Below, piece after piece: positions 27,110-35,619 of a DNA stretch of 64,000 nucleotides. This DNA comes from Nitrospira sp. Lineage in GTDB: Bacteria > Nitrospirota > Nitrospiria > Nitrospirales > Nitrospiraceae. Position numbers and translations under genes: made by a program. Position 1 is the stretch's first letter. Every line of letters begins with the position of its first letter. The stretch covers positions 1 through 64,000 of the forward strand of contig JALHMZ010000007.1 in NCBI GenBank assembly GCA_022843785.1. The letters are read 5' to 3'. The notes beneath the pieces were generated by a model. The model made no database searches, had not been told where the DNA came from, and saw nothing but the letters and a program-made list of their open reading frames with translations.

Positions 27110-28159
27110 CGGTGCCGGCGCCGGCGAGGCCGTCTGGTCCAGGATCGTCACAGATGCGCCATCGACGCCTCGGGCGGCGTCGAGCAAGACCAATTCGCCG
27201 ACGTTCACACCGGACAGCAGTTCCACTTGTTTGTCGAACCGCCGACCGGTTTTGACCCAGCGGAGACGAGCGATCCGATCGGAACCGACGGCGAAGACGC
27301 TCGTCAGTTCCCCGCGCTCCACCATGGCAGTCTCGGGCACAAGGATGGTCCGGGTTATTCCCTTGTCCAATTGAAACCGTCCAAACATGCCGGTTTTCAA
27401 TCCCGGCACCGAAGGCAGGTCCACTTTCACCGTGAAGGTGTGCGTCTGAGGATCGCCGGCGGGGAGAATTTGGCCGACAATCCCAGCCAAGGCGGGTCCC
27501 TCCAGGGCATCGATGATCACGGGAATTTTGTCGCCGCGGGAGACCGATTTCAAATCTCCTTCCGCCACGGTCGCTTCAAGACGCAGCTGCCGGGGATTTT
27601 CCATTTTCAACAGGGGCTGCCCCGGCGAAGCCAATTCTCCCGCCTCAACCTTCTTCTCGGTAATCACCCCGTCGAAGGGCGCTTTCACAACGGTATAGCT
27701 GAGCTGGGCCAACACCGCCTTGTGATTCGCCTCCGCAACTTTGTAGGTCCTGGTCGCGTTTTCCATTTCCTGTTTCGACACGGCGTCCTGGGCATGCAGG
27801 GCCCTCATGCGGTCGAGGTGCGCCTTGGCATTCTCGACTTCCGCTGCGGTGCGGGCCAGCTCCGCCTGCACGTCGCGGTTGTCGAGCTGAATGAGGGTCT
27901 GCCCCTTGACCACCTGTGTGCCTTCCCGCACGAGAAGTTGATCGATGGTTCCCTGGATGCGGCTGGAGAGGACGGCTTGGAAGATGGGCATGACCTGCCC
28001 GGTGGCTTCGACACGGATCGGCGCCTCGGAGGTCCGGATTTCGACGATCGCCCCCTGGACCGTCGTTTGCGGAGCAGCCGACACGGCGGACGTGGGCGGT
28101 TCGTCTTTCGAGCCGCACCCCGCCGCCAACAACAACACCGCCATGAGCCATCGTTTCAT
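27107..28159 (-). CDS. RND periplasmic adaptor (membrane fusion protein)
   Basis: A 350-residue lipoprotein adaptor. The lipobox is LLAAGC, followed by a lipoyl-type half motif (VMPIFQAVLSSRIQGTIDQLLVREGTQVVKGQ). A helical hairpin spans about residues 95-150, the second lipoyl half contains APFDGVITEKKVEAGELASPG, and beta-barrel and C-terminal domains follow. It links the RND pump to an outer-membrane channel. It is the first gene of the pair, and its stop codon lies in the heptamer array that also holds the pump's start. Confidence 0.92.
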   Translation of the reverse strand: MKRWLMAVLLLAAGCGSKDEPPTSAVSAAPQTTVQGAIVEIRTSEAPIRVEATGQVMPIFQAVLSSRIQGTIDQLLVREGTQVVKGQTLIQLDNRDVQAELARTAAEVENAKAHLDRMRALHAQDAVSKQEMENATRTYKVAEANHKAVLAQLSYTVVKAPFDGVITEKKVEAGELASPGQPLLKMENPRQLRLEATVAEGDLKSVSRGDKIPVIIDALEGPALAGIVGQILPAGDPQTHTFTVKVDLPSVPGLKTGMFGRFQLDKGITRTILVPETAMVERGELTSVFAVGSDRIARLRWVKTGRRFDKQVELLSGVNVGELVLLDAARGVDGASVTILDQTASPAPAP

Positions 28160-28278
28160 ATACCTTGTCCCCGCCGGTCAGGAATGTTCTCCCTATCCCT
28201 TCAGAAGGTCAGTGCCGACGCCGGAATAGATCGGAGAGAGTGGACGGAGCGAACGACCTGACTCACCGGCCGGCTCGT

Positions 28279-28920
28279 TCATCCTCCCATGGCCGCTCGA
28301 GCGTGATCCTCGCAACCCACCGCGGATCGCGTCGTAGCGCTCACATTATCTTCCCATTGCCCGCGTTTGGCCCCCAACCTCAGCAGCAGACATTCGGCCG
28401 TCGCGAGCAATTCTTCGAGCCGGCGATCGGGTTTTGCGCCATAGTGTGCCCGGTCGAAGATAGGGATCTGCAGACAGACCTCGGCCCGGTACCGGCGCTC
28501 CGGAGAGTACATGACGCGATGCATCGGAGGGTCCGGGTATTGGCAGGGTTTCAGAAGATCCAACGATTGAAAGAACACGCGGCAGAGACGGTGAAGTTCC
28601 CCCACCAGCTCATGAAGCTCAGGGTCTTCCCCGATCGGCACATGCCTGGCATCCTGAAAGGCGGCATACAGGTTGAGTTGAAAGCCGATTTGGATGATGC
28701 GGCCGGACCCATCTTGCACATAGAACGGGGCATGATCGAAACACACTTTCCGCGCGACGACCATGTCCCGCAATGCCTGCTCGCCGGCGAAGGCTCCATC
28801 GAGAACCAGCGGAATGGGCATGGCCAACTCCCTTTCATATTTGTCACGGGGCTGAGACACCGACAGGATGCTGCCGGCTGCCGCAGGATCTTGAGACTCG
28901 CTCAACCTGATCTCAGCCAT
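28279..28920 (-). CDS. Hypothetical protein
   Basis: I do not recognise this 213-residue cytoplasmic protein. It has no signal peptide or membrane segment. The centre contains IIQIGFQLNLYAAFQDARHVPIGEDPELHELVGELHRLC, and the C-terminal third RRYRAEVCLQIPIFDRAHYGAKPD. The spacing of acidic and aromatic residues looks like a real folded protein, and the frame is undisturbed. It lies 13 bases downstream of a DUF2892 gene on the same strand, so the two are probably cotranscribed. Confidence 0.6.
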   Translation of the reverse strand: MAEIRLSESQDPAAAGSILSVSQPRDKYERELAMPIPLVLDGAFAGEQALRDMVVARKVCFDHAPFYVQDGSGRIIQIGFQLNLYAAFQDARHVPIGEDPELHELVGELHRLCRVFFQSLDLLKPCQYPDPPMHRVMYSPERRYRAEVCLQIPIFDRAHYGAKPDRRLEELLATAECLLLRLGAKRGQWEDNVSATTRSAVGCEDHARAAMGG

Positions 28921-28933
28921 CCTGATCGCGCTG

Positions 28934-29122
28934 CTACTCCTGCACGCCGAGCTTTCGCAAGAGTGCCATCATCGGACACCAGCCGGTAAAGGCCGATTGG
29001 ATGAGATTCACTGCTACAAAGGCGGCGAAATAGTTCCAATAGGGATGCACCGTGGCCCCGAGAATGACCGCCCCCAGCACAAAGACCCCCGCAATCAATC
29101 GCAAGCGTTCATTGAGTTTCAT
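28934..29122 (-). CDS. DUF2892 membrane protein
   Basis: A 62-residue two-helix membrane protein starting MKLNERLRLIAGVFVLG and containing SAFTGWCPMMALLRKLG, the single-cysteine form of the DUF2892 motif. AAGGAGG precedes the ATG. DUF2892 genes commonly accompany sulfide oxidation and rhodanese genes, and the relic of a sulfide:quinone oxidoreductase lies immediately upstream. Confidence 0.85.
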   Translation of the reverse strand: MKLNERLRLIAGVFVLGAVILGATVHPYWNYFAAFVAVNLIQSAFTGWCPMMALLRKLGVQE

Positions 29123-29193
29123 GTCGCCCTCCTTTCCTCTCTGCCTGTGTGAGACACCGCAATGACAAAGGATTCAGGGCGACGAATCCCTGC

Positions 29194-29355
<162 letters not shown>

Positions 29356-29358
<3 letters not shown>

Positions 29359-29646
29359 CCGTCCGCCGCGCTCTGCCCGTTCCGCCTTCTCATGCTGCGG
29401 TCGTTCCGGGCGTTCCGTGCGGGTCTGTTCCCTCGTCCGCTCGCGTTCCCGAGTCCGCTCCTGCTCCTTAAGCTGATCTTTGTCTTTCAACTGGTCCTTG
29501 GTCCGGAGCTTATCCTTATCCTGAAATTGTTGCTGCGTCTTCAGCTGATCGCGGTCACGATCCTGCGCCGACGCGACGGCTACGAAACCGACCGGCATCA
29601 GCATAGCTGTTGTGACTACCATGGATAGCATCTTGCTGAACGACAT
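29356..29646 (-). CDS. Exported, highly charged low-complexity protein
   Basis: A 96-residue protein with a strong signal peptide (cleavage after VASA, about residue 26). The rest is almost entirely Asp, Lys, Gln, Arg and Glu in short repeats of the type KDQLKDKDQLKEQ, then RTRERERTRE. AAGGAGGTG precedes the ATG at 29646, so expression looks genuine. No enzyme motif is present. A disordered or coiled periplasmic protein is the best description. Confidence 0.7.
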
Positions 29647-29815
29647 AGGGCACCTCCTTGTGCACATGACCGGAGCGATATTGCTCCCGGCAATAGCAGG
29701 CGCTGAGCCTGTTTTCTCGCACCCCCCATCCGGCCATGACAAGAGCACATTGGTTATGAGACATCGCGCGTGAAATGGATTCGAGATTGTTGGCCGTTTT
29801 CCCACCTGACACATT

Positions 29816-30301
29816 TTACTTTTCACGTTCCGCTGAGAATCGATACATGTCATGGCAGGCCGTACAGCGGGCCGTCATGCTCGACAACCGTCGCAAGATC
29901 TGTTGAGACGTCTCGTTCCGCGTGATCGCATCGGCCAGTGCATCCATGTCGCTGTGAATCGACATGCCCATCTGTTTAAACGGCAGCGGCAGCTTGGCCA
30001 TGATGGTTGGCTCCACATCCGCCGCCATACTCATCCCCACCGCCCTTGCGGCTTCTTGAATCAGCTTCCGGTCGGGCTCCGCCGCCCCCAAACCTCTGAC
30101 GATGCCATCTACAGCTTTCAGGAGTTGCCGCATCTCCTCAAGGATTTGATCACGCTCAGCTCCCGCCAGCAGTATCTCCGTACGTCCGTCACTTCCCGTC
30201 GTCGCCCATCCCTTGATGAAGAACCATCCCAGCACAGTGATTGTTAGGATCCAGAGGACAAAGACCGACGTACACCAGCGCGATTTCATGTCTGTTGCCA
30301 T
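29816..30301 (-). CDS. Membrane-anchored cytochrome c'-like protein
   Basis: A 161-residue protein with an N-terminal membrane helix (about 12-34), a mostly helical body and a single heme site CTACH at residues 146-150 near the C-terminus. A heme at the end of a four-helix bundle is the class II (c'-type) arrangement. GAAAGG precedes the ATG. It could sense or buffer NO or act as an electron carrier; the sequence does not decide. Confidence 0.65.
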   Translation of the reverse strand: MATDMKSRWCTSVFVLWILTITVLGWFFIKGWATTGSDGRTEILLAGAERDQILEEMRQLLKAVDGIVRGLGAAEPDRKLIQEAARAVGMSMAADVEPTIMAKLPLPFKQMGMSIHSDMDALADAITRNETSQQILRRLSSMTARCTACHDMYRFSAEREK

Positions 30302-30680
30302 ACCTTTCTATTCATGGTCGAAGCCATCCCGTCATCTCTTTGGACAAATAGGCCACCCCTTCGACCAATCAGTCCTTGACGGGTGCAAGGAGAGAACCGC
30401 GGGAGGGGTTCAAGAAACCTATCAATCAGCCTTGGATATTCACTGGTTCCGTCGCGTGATGCGAACAACCGATCGACAAAGGTGGCTTTTTTCTACAACC
30501 GTCACCAAGCTTTTGTCGCAGAAGGCGACAGCTGAGTAAGGTCTAATACCCGCCTAATCCATTTCTCATATAAAGCTAGTAGCGTGAGTCTAGTTTGATC
30601 ATGCCGGCACTATACTTCATGGCTTCCAGCCGGCAGCTGAGCTGTTTGCTTCAACCATTCATGTAGAGGGAGGGACATGT
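30302..30680. other. Divergent intergenic region
   Basis: This 379-base gap separates a minus-strand cytochrome gene from the plus-strand PDZ gene and should hold both promoters. I see a short hairpin (30514-30530, TGTCGC against GCGACA) and a GAGGGAGGG ribosome site for the PDZ gene. No gene or clear core promoter can be defended. Confidence 0.4.
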
Positions 30681-31136
30681 ATGAGAAACAGAGGTACGGC
30701 TCTCATAGCCTGTATGGTGTTCAGTCTCATGGTAATCGGTCCGCTTCATGCTGCAGATCAACCGGGAGGGACTCCTGGTCGTACAGACGAAGCCAAGCTG
30801 TCCGAGGGTGTGATTGGTATCTCGCTCCACATTGGGGCCTTGCGCGTCGGAGATCCGGCCTCGTTGAATGTCGGTCACGTATATCCTGAAGGGCCGGCCC
30901 ACAAGGCCGGACTGAAGCATGGAGATGAGTTGGTGAGCGTCGACGGCGCATCGGTTTCTGGAAAGACATATGAGGAGGTGGTGAAGATGGTCCGGGGAGA
31001 AGCGGGGGCTGACGTGAAGTTAGCCATTAAGCGAGAAGGCGTTCCTCAGGAGATCTCCGTGACACGGGTGGCCGGTGCCACGCTGACGAAGGGCCGGGCT
31101 GGTCACGGCAGCTACAAGGAGAAGCCGGCACCTTAG
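30681..31136 (+). CDS. Exported PDZ-domain protein
   Basis: A 151-residue periplasmic protein: signal peptide to about residue 25, then one PDZ domain (about 40-130). The domain includes GVIGISLHIGALRVG, VYPEGPAHKAGLKHGDELVSVDG and YEEVVKMVRGEAGADVKLAIKREG. There is no protease domain, so it is a stand-alone peptide-binding adaptor. A strong GAGGGAGGG site precedes the ATG. A long hairpin terminator follows. Confidence 0.85.
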   Translation: MRNRGTALIACMVFSLMVIGPLHAADQPGGTPGRTDEAKLSEGVIGISLHIGALRVGDPASLNVGHVYPEGPAHKAGLKHGDELVSVDGASVSGKTYEEVVKMVRGEAGADVKLAIKREGVPQEISVTRVAGATLTKGRAGHGSYKEKPAP

Positions 31137-31145
31137 ACTATTTGA

Positions 31146-31198
31146 GCACCCTTCTTCTCGGCGGCCTGCTCAACCAATGCGGAGGCCGCCGAGGGTGC
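31146..31198 (+). terminator. Hairpin downstream of the PDZ gene
   Basis: CTCGGCGGCCT at 31157-31167 pairs perfectly with 31183-31193. An outer GCACC/GGTGC stem (31146-31150 with 31194-31198) extends it past a bulge. A T-rich run appears about 30 bases later (31230-31236). A terminator for the PDZ gene is likely. Confidence 0.6.
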
Positions 31199-31376
31199 AC
31201 AGTCGTTGGCCATTGGCTGTGATACCTCCTTTTTTCTAGGCACATAACAACAATACTTTCTCGCCGTCGATCAAGTGTCCCGCCCACGGGACGATCCGCT
31301 TCCCCAGCGACGCCTCAGAGACGACACAATTTCCCATCGGCTGACTATTCGGACATCCGCCATCTGCCGGAGACCT

Positions 31377-31582
31377 CTAGCAGTATGCTGAAAAAGTCCC
31401 CCAGCGGCGTTCTCGCATCGCTCAGAGGCTCAACGTACCGAAGCGTACGCCTCGCCTCTTCGCTCACTGCGGCCTTGCTGGATGGCCTTTTTGAGCATCC
31501 TGTTGTTATTGTGCCATCAGTGTCATACGTAAGACTTCGCTGACATTTTATGGATACACGGAGTTTTTCAGCATCCTGCTAG
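31377..31582. mobile_element. MITE-like palindromic repeat
   Basis: The element is bounded by CTAG and inverted ends: CAGTATGCTGAAAAA at 31381-31395 against TTTTTCAGCATCCTG at 31564-31578. Inside, 31381-31502 forms its own long imperfect hairpin centred on CGTACCGAAGCGTACG, with an inner end GGCCTTTTTGAGCATCCTG. There is no coding capacity. CTAG may be a target duplication. From memory, similar palindromes with GCTGAAAAAG ends are frequent in Nitrospira genomes; that was not checked here. Confidence 0.7.
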
Positions 31583-31760
31583 CGAGACCGAATCATCAAC
31601 CGCACAAGACTTGGTCAACCGCTTAGGCTTCTTTATGCTGATGCTCGGTTATGTTATGTTTCCCGACTATGAAACCTGTGTTCACGACAACGGCCGGTGC
31701 TCTTTATCGGGAGGCGAGCCCCACTGTCATAAGGCAGTCGCAGGTGGGAGGGAGGCGTTT

Positions 31761-33035
31761 ATGAGGCAGATGGTTGGGGCGCTGGGGTTTGCCCTCTGTT
31801 TGAACATGACCGGAAACTCCATGGCGGCGCCGGCAGGCGACGCCGGCAACCAGGACATTGCCAACGGGGCGAATCTGCTGAAGAACAAACAGTATGCGGA
31901 AGCGCGCGTGGCGCTGGAATCCGGCATCATAAAGAGCCCGACGAGTGTGCAGGCCCATTTCAACCTGGCGGAGGCCTGTCGAGAATTAGCGGCCTGGGAT
32001 TGCGCGGAAGAACATTACGAGACCGCGTTGCATCTCGATGCGAAATCCAGGATCACGGGGACGAGAGAACCACGATTAAGCAAAATGAAGGTGTGGCAGT
32101 CTCTGGAGGAAGTGACGGCCTGGCGGTTGCTGGAGAAAGCAAAGGGTCTGATGGCCAGTGGGCAAGCTCAGCCCGACAAGATGAAGCAGGCAGAGGAGGC
32201 CCTGGACGGCGCCAATGAGTTGGGTCTCAACAATGAGCAACAGACCGTCTATCAACAGTTGCAAGCGAAACTCCCTGGGCGACGTTCGACGAACTCGCCG
32301 GATAGTCTAAAACCAGATGGGGCAGCAGGAGGGGCGTTGCAGACCGAGCCTCGCGATGTACCGATGGCGCTGGTGCCGGCAGGGGAATTTACGATGGGGA
32401 GTACCCAGAAAGCTGACGAAAAGCCAGTACGTCGGGTCTACCTCAACGCCTTCCATATGGACAAGTATCACGTGACGGTGGGTCAGTATGCCAGATATCT
32501 GGAGGCGACGGGCACGGAGGCGCCGCCTGAATGGGACATTATGAACCAACCCCGCCATCAGAAACGTCCCGTCGTGAACGTCAGCTGGTCGGATGCAGCC
32601 ACGTTCTGCAAATGGGCCGGCAAGCGTCTCCCGACCGAGGCGGAGTGGGAAAAGGCGGCGCGGGGAACGGATGGCCGCCTCTATCCCTGGGGCAACGAGG
32701 CACCCACCAGGCTCCACGCCAATTTCGGCAAGAGTGAATGGGCTTCTCATATGGCCTTAGTCCCAGTGGGGATGTTCGAATTGGGCAAGAGTCCCTATGG
32801 CATTTATGATATGGCCGGCAATGTCTGGGAATGGGTCAACGACTGGTATGACCATGACTACTACAAGAAGAGCCCGACGAAGAATCCTCAAGGACCGGCA
32901 ACGGGTAACTCTAAAGTCGTGCGGGGCGGGAACTGGCGGTATGTGCAGGAGTTTTTGCGTTCCTCGTTCCGTTACAATGCCGATCCATCGGGTCGGCAGT
33001 TCGGCTACGGGTTTCGCTGCGCGAAGACACCGTAG
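31761..33035 (+). CDS. TPR plus FGE-sulfatase-fold protein, exported
   Basis: The start at 31761, after GGGAGGGAGG, gives a signal peptide and a 424-residue protein. Residues about 35-110 look like TPR-type helices (LLKNKQYAEARVALESG, AHFNLAEACREL). The rest is an FGE-sulfatase (SUMF1) domain with LVPAGEFTMGS, RLPTEAEWEKAARGTDGRLYPWGN, GIYDMAGNVWEWVNDWY and VVRGGNW. The paired cysteines that carry copper in true formylglycine-generating enzymes are absent from the RGGNWRYVQEFLRSSFRY segment. Another role, as in NirV- or PvdO-like members, is likely. Confidence 0.85.
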   Translation: MRQMVGALGFALCLNMTGNSMAAPAGDAGNQDIANGANLLKNKQYAEARVALESGIIKSPTSVQAHFNLAEACRELAAWDCAEEHYETALHLDAKSRITGTREPRLSKMKVWQSLEEVTAWRLLEKAKGLMASGQAQPDKMKQAEEALDGANELGLNNEQQTVYQQLQAKLPGRRSTNSPDSLKPDGAAGGALQTEPRDVPMALVPAGEFTMGSTQKADEKPVRRVYLNAFHMDKYHVTVGQYARYLEATGTEAPPEWDIMNQPRHQKRPVVNVSWSDAATFCKWAGKRLPTEAEWEKAARGTDGRLYPWGNEAPTRLHANFGKSEWASHMALVPVGMFELGKSPYGIYDMAGNVWEWVNDWYDHDYYKKSPTKNPQGPATGNSKVVRGGNWRYVQEFLRSSFRYNADPSGRQFGYGFRCAKTP

Positions 33036-33078
33036 CGCGTGGAGGCCATGAGCCCCCATTATTCATGAACGATTCGGG

Positions 33079-33567
33079 CTAGGAACGCGCAAGCACTGCC
33101 GCCGCAATTACAACACCCAGAGCCAAGAGGAGAGAGACCCGTGGCAGCCAACGGGCGGTTTTGAAAACCATCTGCTCGCCGCTCGTGCGCTGTGATTCCG
33201 GAATCGCACTGACCCGACTGACCTGGGGACCAAGTATGAGGTCGTGTAGCAAGGTCAGGAACAGCAAGAGACTCACCAGAACCAGCTTCACCGTCACGAT
33301 CCCGGGCCATGAAGCAGGGTCCGTCACACTGAGGCCTCGTTGTGACAAGAGCAGCGGCCCGGTAATCAGTAGAATAACAAGGGCTACCCAGACGACGGGG
33401 CGAAACCGCAACGCCGCGGATCGAAAGAGCGCCATGAACTCCGGCGCTGCCTTCCGGCTCCTGACCAGGGGTGCCAGGACCAGGGACAGAAAAATCATGC
33501 CACCGACCCAACTCATTGCGGCAAGAATGTGCAGGACGACCAGAGTGGAATACATGTGCTGTATCAT
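33079..33567 (-). CDS. CopD/DUF4149-like membrane protein
   Basis: A 162-residue protein with four predicted membrane helices. It starts with LVVLHILAAMSWVGGMIFLSLVLAP, the pattern of CopD-like and related DUF families in which the first histidine and a later one (LLHDLILGP) are conserved. Copper handling or heme binding is the usual suggestion for such proteins, but it is unproven. An ATG at 33555 is also possible. It is divergent from the FGE-like gene next door. Confidence 0.7.
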   Translation of the reverse strand: MIQHMYSTLVVLHILAAMSWVGGMIFLSLVLAPLVRSRKAAPEFMALFRSAALRFRPVVWVALVILLITGPLLLSQRGLSVTDPASWPGIVTVKLVLVSLLLFLTLLHDLILGPQVSRVSAIPESQRTSGEQMVFKTARWLPRVSLLLALGVVIAAAVLARS

Positions 33568-33577
33568 AATCGAGTCG

Positions 33578-33612
33578 GCTCCCTGCTTTCAGCTATCAGA
33601 TTTCGGCTACCC
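33578..33612. repeat. Heptamer array (GC-anchored), five units
   Basis: Five exact steps, such as GCTTTCA and GCTATCA, fill most of the divergent gap between the CopD-like gene and the second FGE-like gene. Confidence 0.7.
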
Positions 33613-33648
33613 ATTGGCTCCTGTACGGTGACCTCAGTACAGGATGTT

Positions 33649-34521
33649 ATGACGTCCCGCATACTCGGCTTCATCCTCATCACTACCGCACTCGAAACCA
33701 CCGGGATGAGTTCCGCAGCGACCCTGCAAGAAACTCCGAGCCACATCGAGCAGATCGCCGCGTTTGCTCAGGGCTCTCCGATGCTGACCGTCGCCAAGGG
33801 CACCTTTCTCATGGGTACGGCCCGTATGAGCGAGGGATCGTTCAGCCTTGAAACCCAATACGATGACACTGAGCAACCGCAGCGCCGAGTCTGGCTTGAT
33901 TCGTTTGAAATCGATCGCTCCGAAGTAAGTCTTGGAGAGTACCTGTCGTGGCTGTTGCAGCATCAGCGCACGATTCCCGATGAAGTGCTGAAACTGATCG
34001 ATCATATGACGACGGTCCACGCCCTGATGCCTGAGACGTTAGCCCGATGGCCGTCGCTCTACGCGACATGGCCGGAGGCCTCGGAGTTCTGCCGCGCGCA
34101 GGGCAAGCGGCTGCCGAGGGAAGCTGAGTGGGAAAAGGCCGCACGGGGAGACAGCGGCCATCTCTTTCCCTGGGGGCAACAGACTCCCACGCCGGAGCTG
34201 GCGAAGTTCGGCCAGTACCATGTCCATGAGATTCCCATTGTCGCCCCTGTTGAAAGCGGAGAAGCAGGCCGGAGCCCCTATGGCCTCCACCATATGGCAG
34301 GGAATGCTGCCGAGTGGGTCGAAGATTGGTTTGGAATCGATTACTATGCGACGATGCCGGACCGTAATCCGCGCGGGCCGATTTCCGGCCGGTACAAAGT
34401 CGTGCGCGGAGGATCCTGGAAAAGCGCGCCGGTGATGCTGCGCTCAGCCACAAGAAGCGGAGCCTCGCCGGATCGAAGGGCCGCTACGATCGGATTCCGT
34501 TGTGCTCGGTCCACGCGATGA
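33649..34521 (+). CDS. Second FGE-sulfatase-fold protein, exported
   Basis: A 290-residue exported protein (signal to about residue 23). The FGE-sulfatase blocks are VAKGTFLMGTARMSEG, RVWLDSFEIDRSEVSLGEYLSWL, RLPREAEWEKAARGD, GLHHMAGNAAEWVEDWFG and the final VVRGGSWKSAPVMLRSATRSG. As in its paralogue at 31761-33035, the catalytic cysteine pair of true formylglycine-generating enzymes is missing. The next gene begins eight bases after its stop, so the two form a unit. Confidence 0.85.
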   Translation: MTSRILGFILITTALETTGMSSAATLQETPSHIEQIAAFAQGSPMLTVAKGTFLMGTARMSEGSFSLETQYDDTEQPQRRVWLDSFEIDRSEVSLGEYLSWLLQHQRTIPDEVLKLIDHMTTVHALMPETLARWPSLYATWPEASEFCRAQGKRLPREAEWEKAARGDSGHLFPWGQQTPTPELAKFGQYHVHEIPIVAPVESGEAGRSPYGLHHMAGNAAEWVEDWFGIDYYATMPDRNPRGPISGRYKVVRGGSWKSAPVMLRSATRSGASPDRRAATIGFRCARSTR

Positions 34522-34529
34522 GGGGATCT

Positions 34530-35135
34530 ATGACAAAACTCGGAATGATGGCTGTTCTCTGTATTGCCGTTATGCTCATAAGTTCCGCTCCACTCTCTGC
34601 CGCAAGTGACGATGCACCGCCGGGATGGAAACTCTATACGAATGCCCGATTCGGCTTCTCTGTCCGGTATCCCGATGACTGGCGCCTGGGCAATCCATTG
34701 CCTGATGGAGCCGGGGTGACGCTCCATCCTCCCATCGAGCACAGCCTCATCGCCTTCTCCGGCCATATGAATGTGCTGGAGGGCAAAAGCCAGGACGGAC
34801 GGCAGACGCTCGATGAATTTGCCGCGGCCCATCGCCGCATCATCGGAGAACTCTACGGCAAAAGGACGATCGCCGTGAAATGGCGGCAGGATCAAGATCT
34901 GGCGCTGGCCGGATTCCCCGCAAAGGACCTGATCTTCACGTATTCGGATAGCGCGCAGGGAGAGATGATCGAACACCACATCTTTTCACTTGGACGCAAT
35001 GAAGGACGCGGGGTGCGCATTAAAGTGCCACGTTCTGAAGAAGCAAAATTGATGGAGACGGTCAAGAAAATGCTGGAGAGATATCGGCCAGGACGGGATC
35101 AGAACGCAGTCAGCGCGTTTGTGCCGAAACCGTAG
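34530..35135 (+). CDS. Exported PsbP-like protein
   Basis: A 201-residue periplasmic protein with a signal peptide to about residue 25. The opening WKLYTNARFGFSVRYPDDWRLG is characteristic of PsbP/PsbP-like and DUF1795-type folds. GAGGGG precedes the ATG at 34530; earlier in-frame starts overlap the FGE-like gene and lack a site. Such domains often serve as periplasmic assembly or ligand-binding proteins. Its place behind the FGE-like gene implies a shared task. Confidence 0.75.
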   Translation: MTKLGMMAVLCIAVMLISSAPLSAASDDAPPGWKLYTNARFGFSVRYPDDWRLGNPLPDGAGVTLHPPIEHSLIAFSGHMNVLEGKSQDGRQTLDEFAAAHRRIIGELYGKRTIAVKWRQDQDLALAGFPAKDLIFTYSDSAQGEMIEHHIFSLGRNEGRGVRIKVPRSEEAKLMETVKKMLERYRPGRDQNAVSAFVPKP

Positions 35136-35160
35136 CAGGCCTCTGACAACGAGTCTGATT

Positions 35161-35205
35161 CTTCAGTTACCCACACTCAAAACTAAAAACTCGTTGAACG
35201 TGTTA
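35161..35205. repeat. Heptamer array (ACTCAAA type)
   Basis: Units such as ACTCAAA and ACTAAAA keep 7-base phase from 35161 and run into the stop codon of the SmbP-like gene (35203-35205). The array fills the gap between two convergent genes. Confidence 0.65.
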
Positions 35206-35619
35206 CGCCCCGCTGTCCTTCATTGCCGCGAGATGCTTCATCGCTTCTCTCGCCGCCGCACGAGCTTTCGTTGCGGGGTTTAAGCTGGCACCGGGATCAA
35301 CCTTGTCCCCCATTTCCGCCACCCGCTTGCAGTGCTTGATGGCATCCTGCAGATGCGGCGCGGCTTCTTTGCCATGTTCATCAGCCGACGGCAAAGCCCT
35401 GAGAATGGATTCCGCATGCTTCGCCACCTCGGCACAATGGTGCACAATAGCTTTTGCATCACCCATTCCGCCGTGCGCCACCATCTCCTCGGCGTCCTTC
35501 AGCATCTCCTTACCCTGATTCTGAATGTCCTTCGGCGATCCCGCATGAACCGAAACGATTCCGATTGCGACAACACCGAGCAATACGCCGACAAAACGCA
35601 GGCAATTATTCAACATCAT
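35203..35619 (-). CDS. SmbP-like small metal-binding protein
   Basis: A 138-residue exported protein (signal to about residue 26). It has recurring helical segments with histidines: DAEEMVAHGG, IVHHCAEVAKHAESIL, HLQDAIKHCKRVAE and REAMKHLAAMK. This is the layout of SmbP, the periplasmic copper-binding four-helix protein first described in Nitrosomonas europaea. The ATG at 35619 overlaps the stop of the cupredoxin-like gene, so they are coupled. Buffering of copper next to the giant multicopper oxidase is a reasonable inference. Confidence 0.75.
   Translation of the reverse strand: MMLNNCLRFVGVLLGVVAIGIVSVHAGSPKDIQNQGKEMLKDAEEMVAHGGMGDAKAIVHHCAEVAKHAESILRALPSADEHGKEAAPHLQDAIKHCKRVAEMGDKVDPGASLNPATKARAAAREAMKHLAAMKDSGA

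Noticed and set aside
26771..28261. 496-codon open frame on the plus strand opposite the RND genes
   Set aside because: It is antisense to the adaptor and permease, which have clear motifs.
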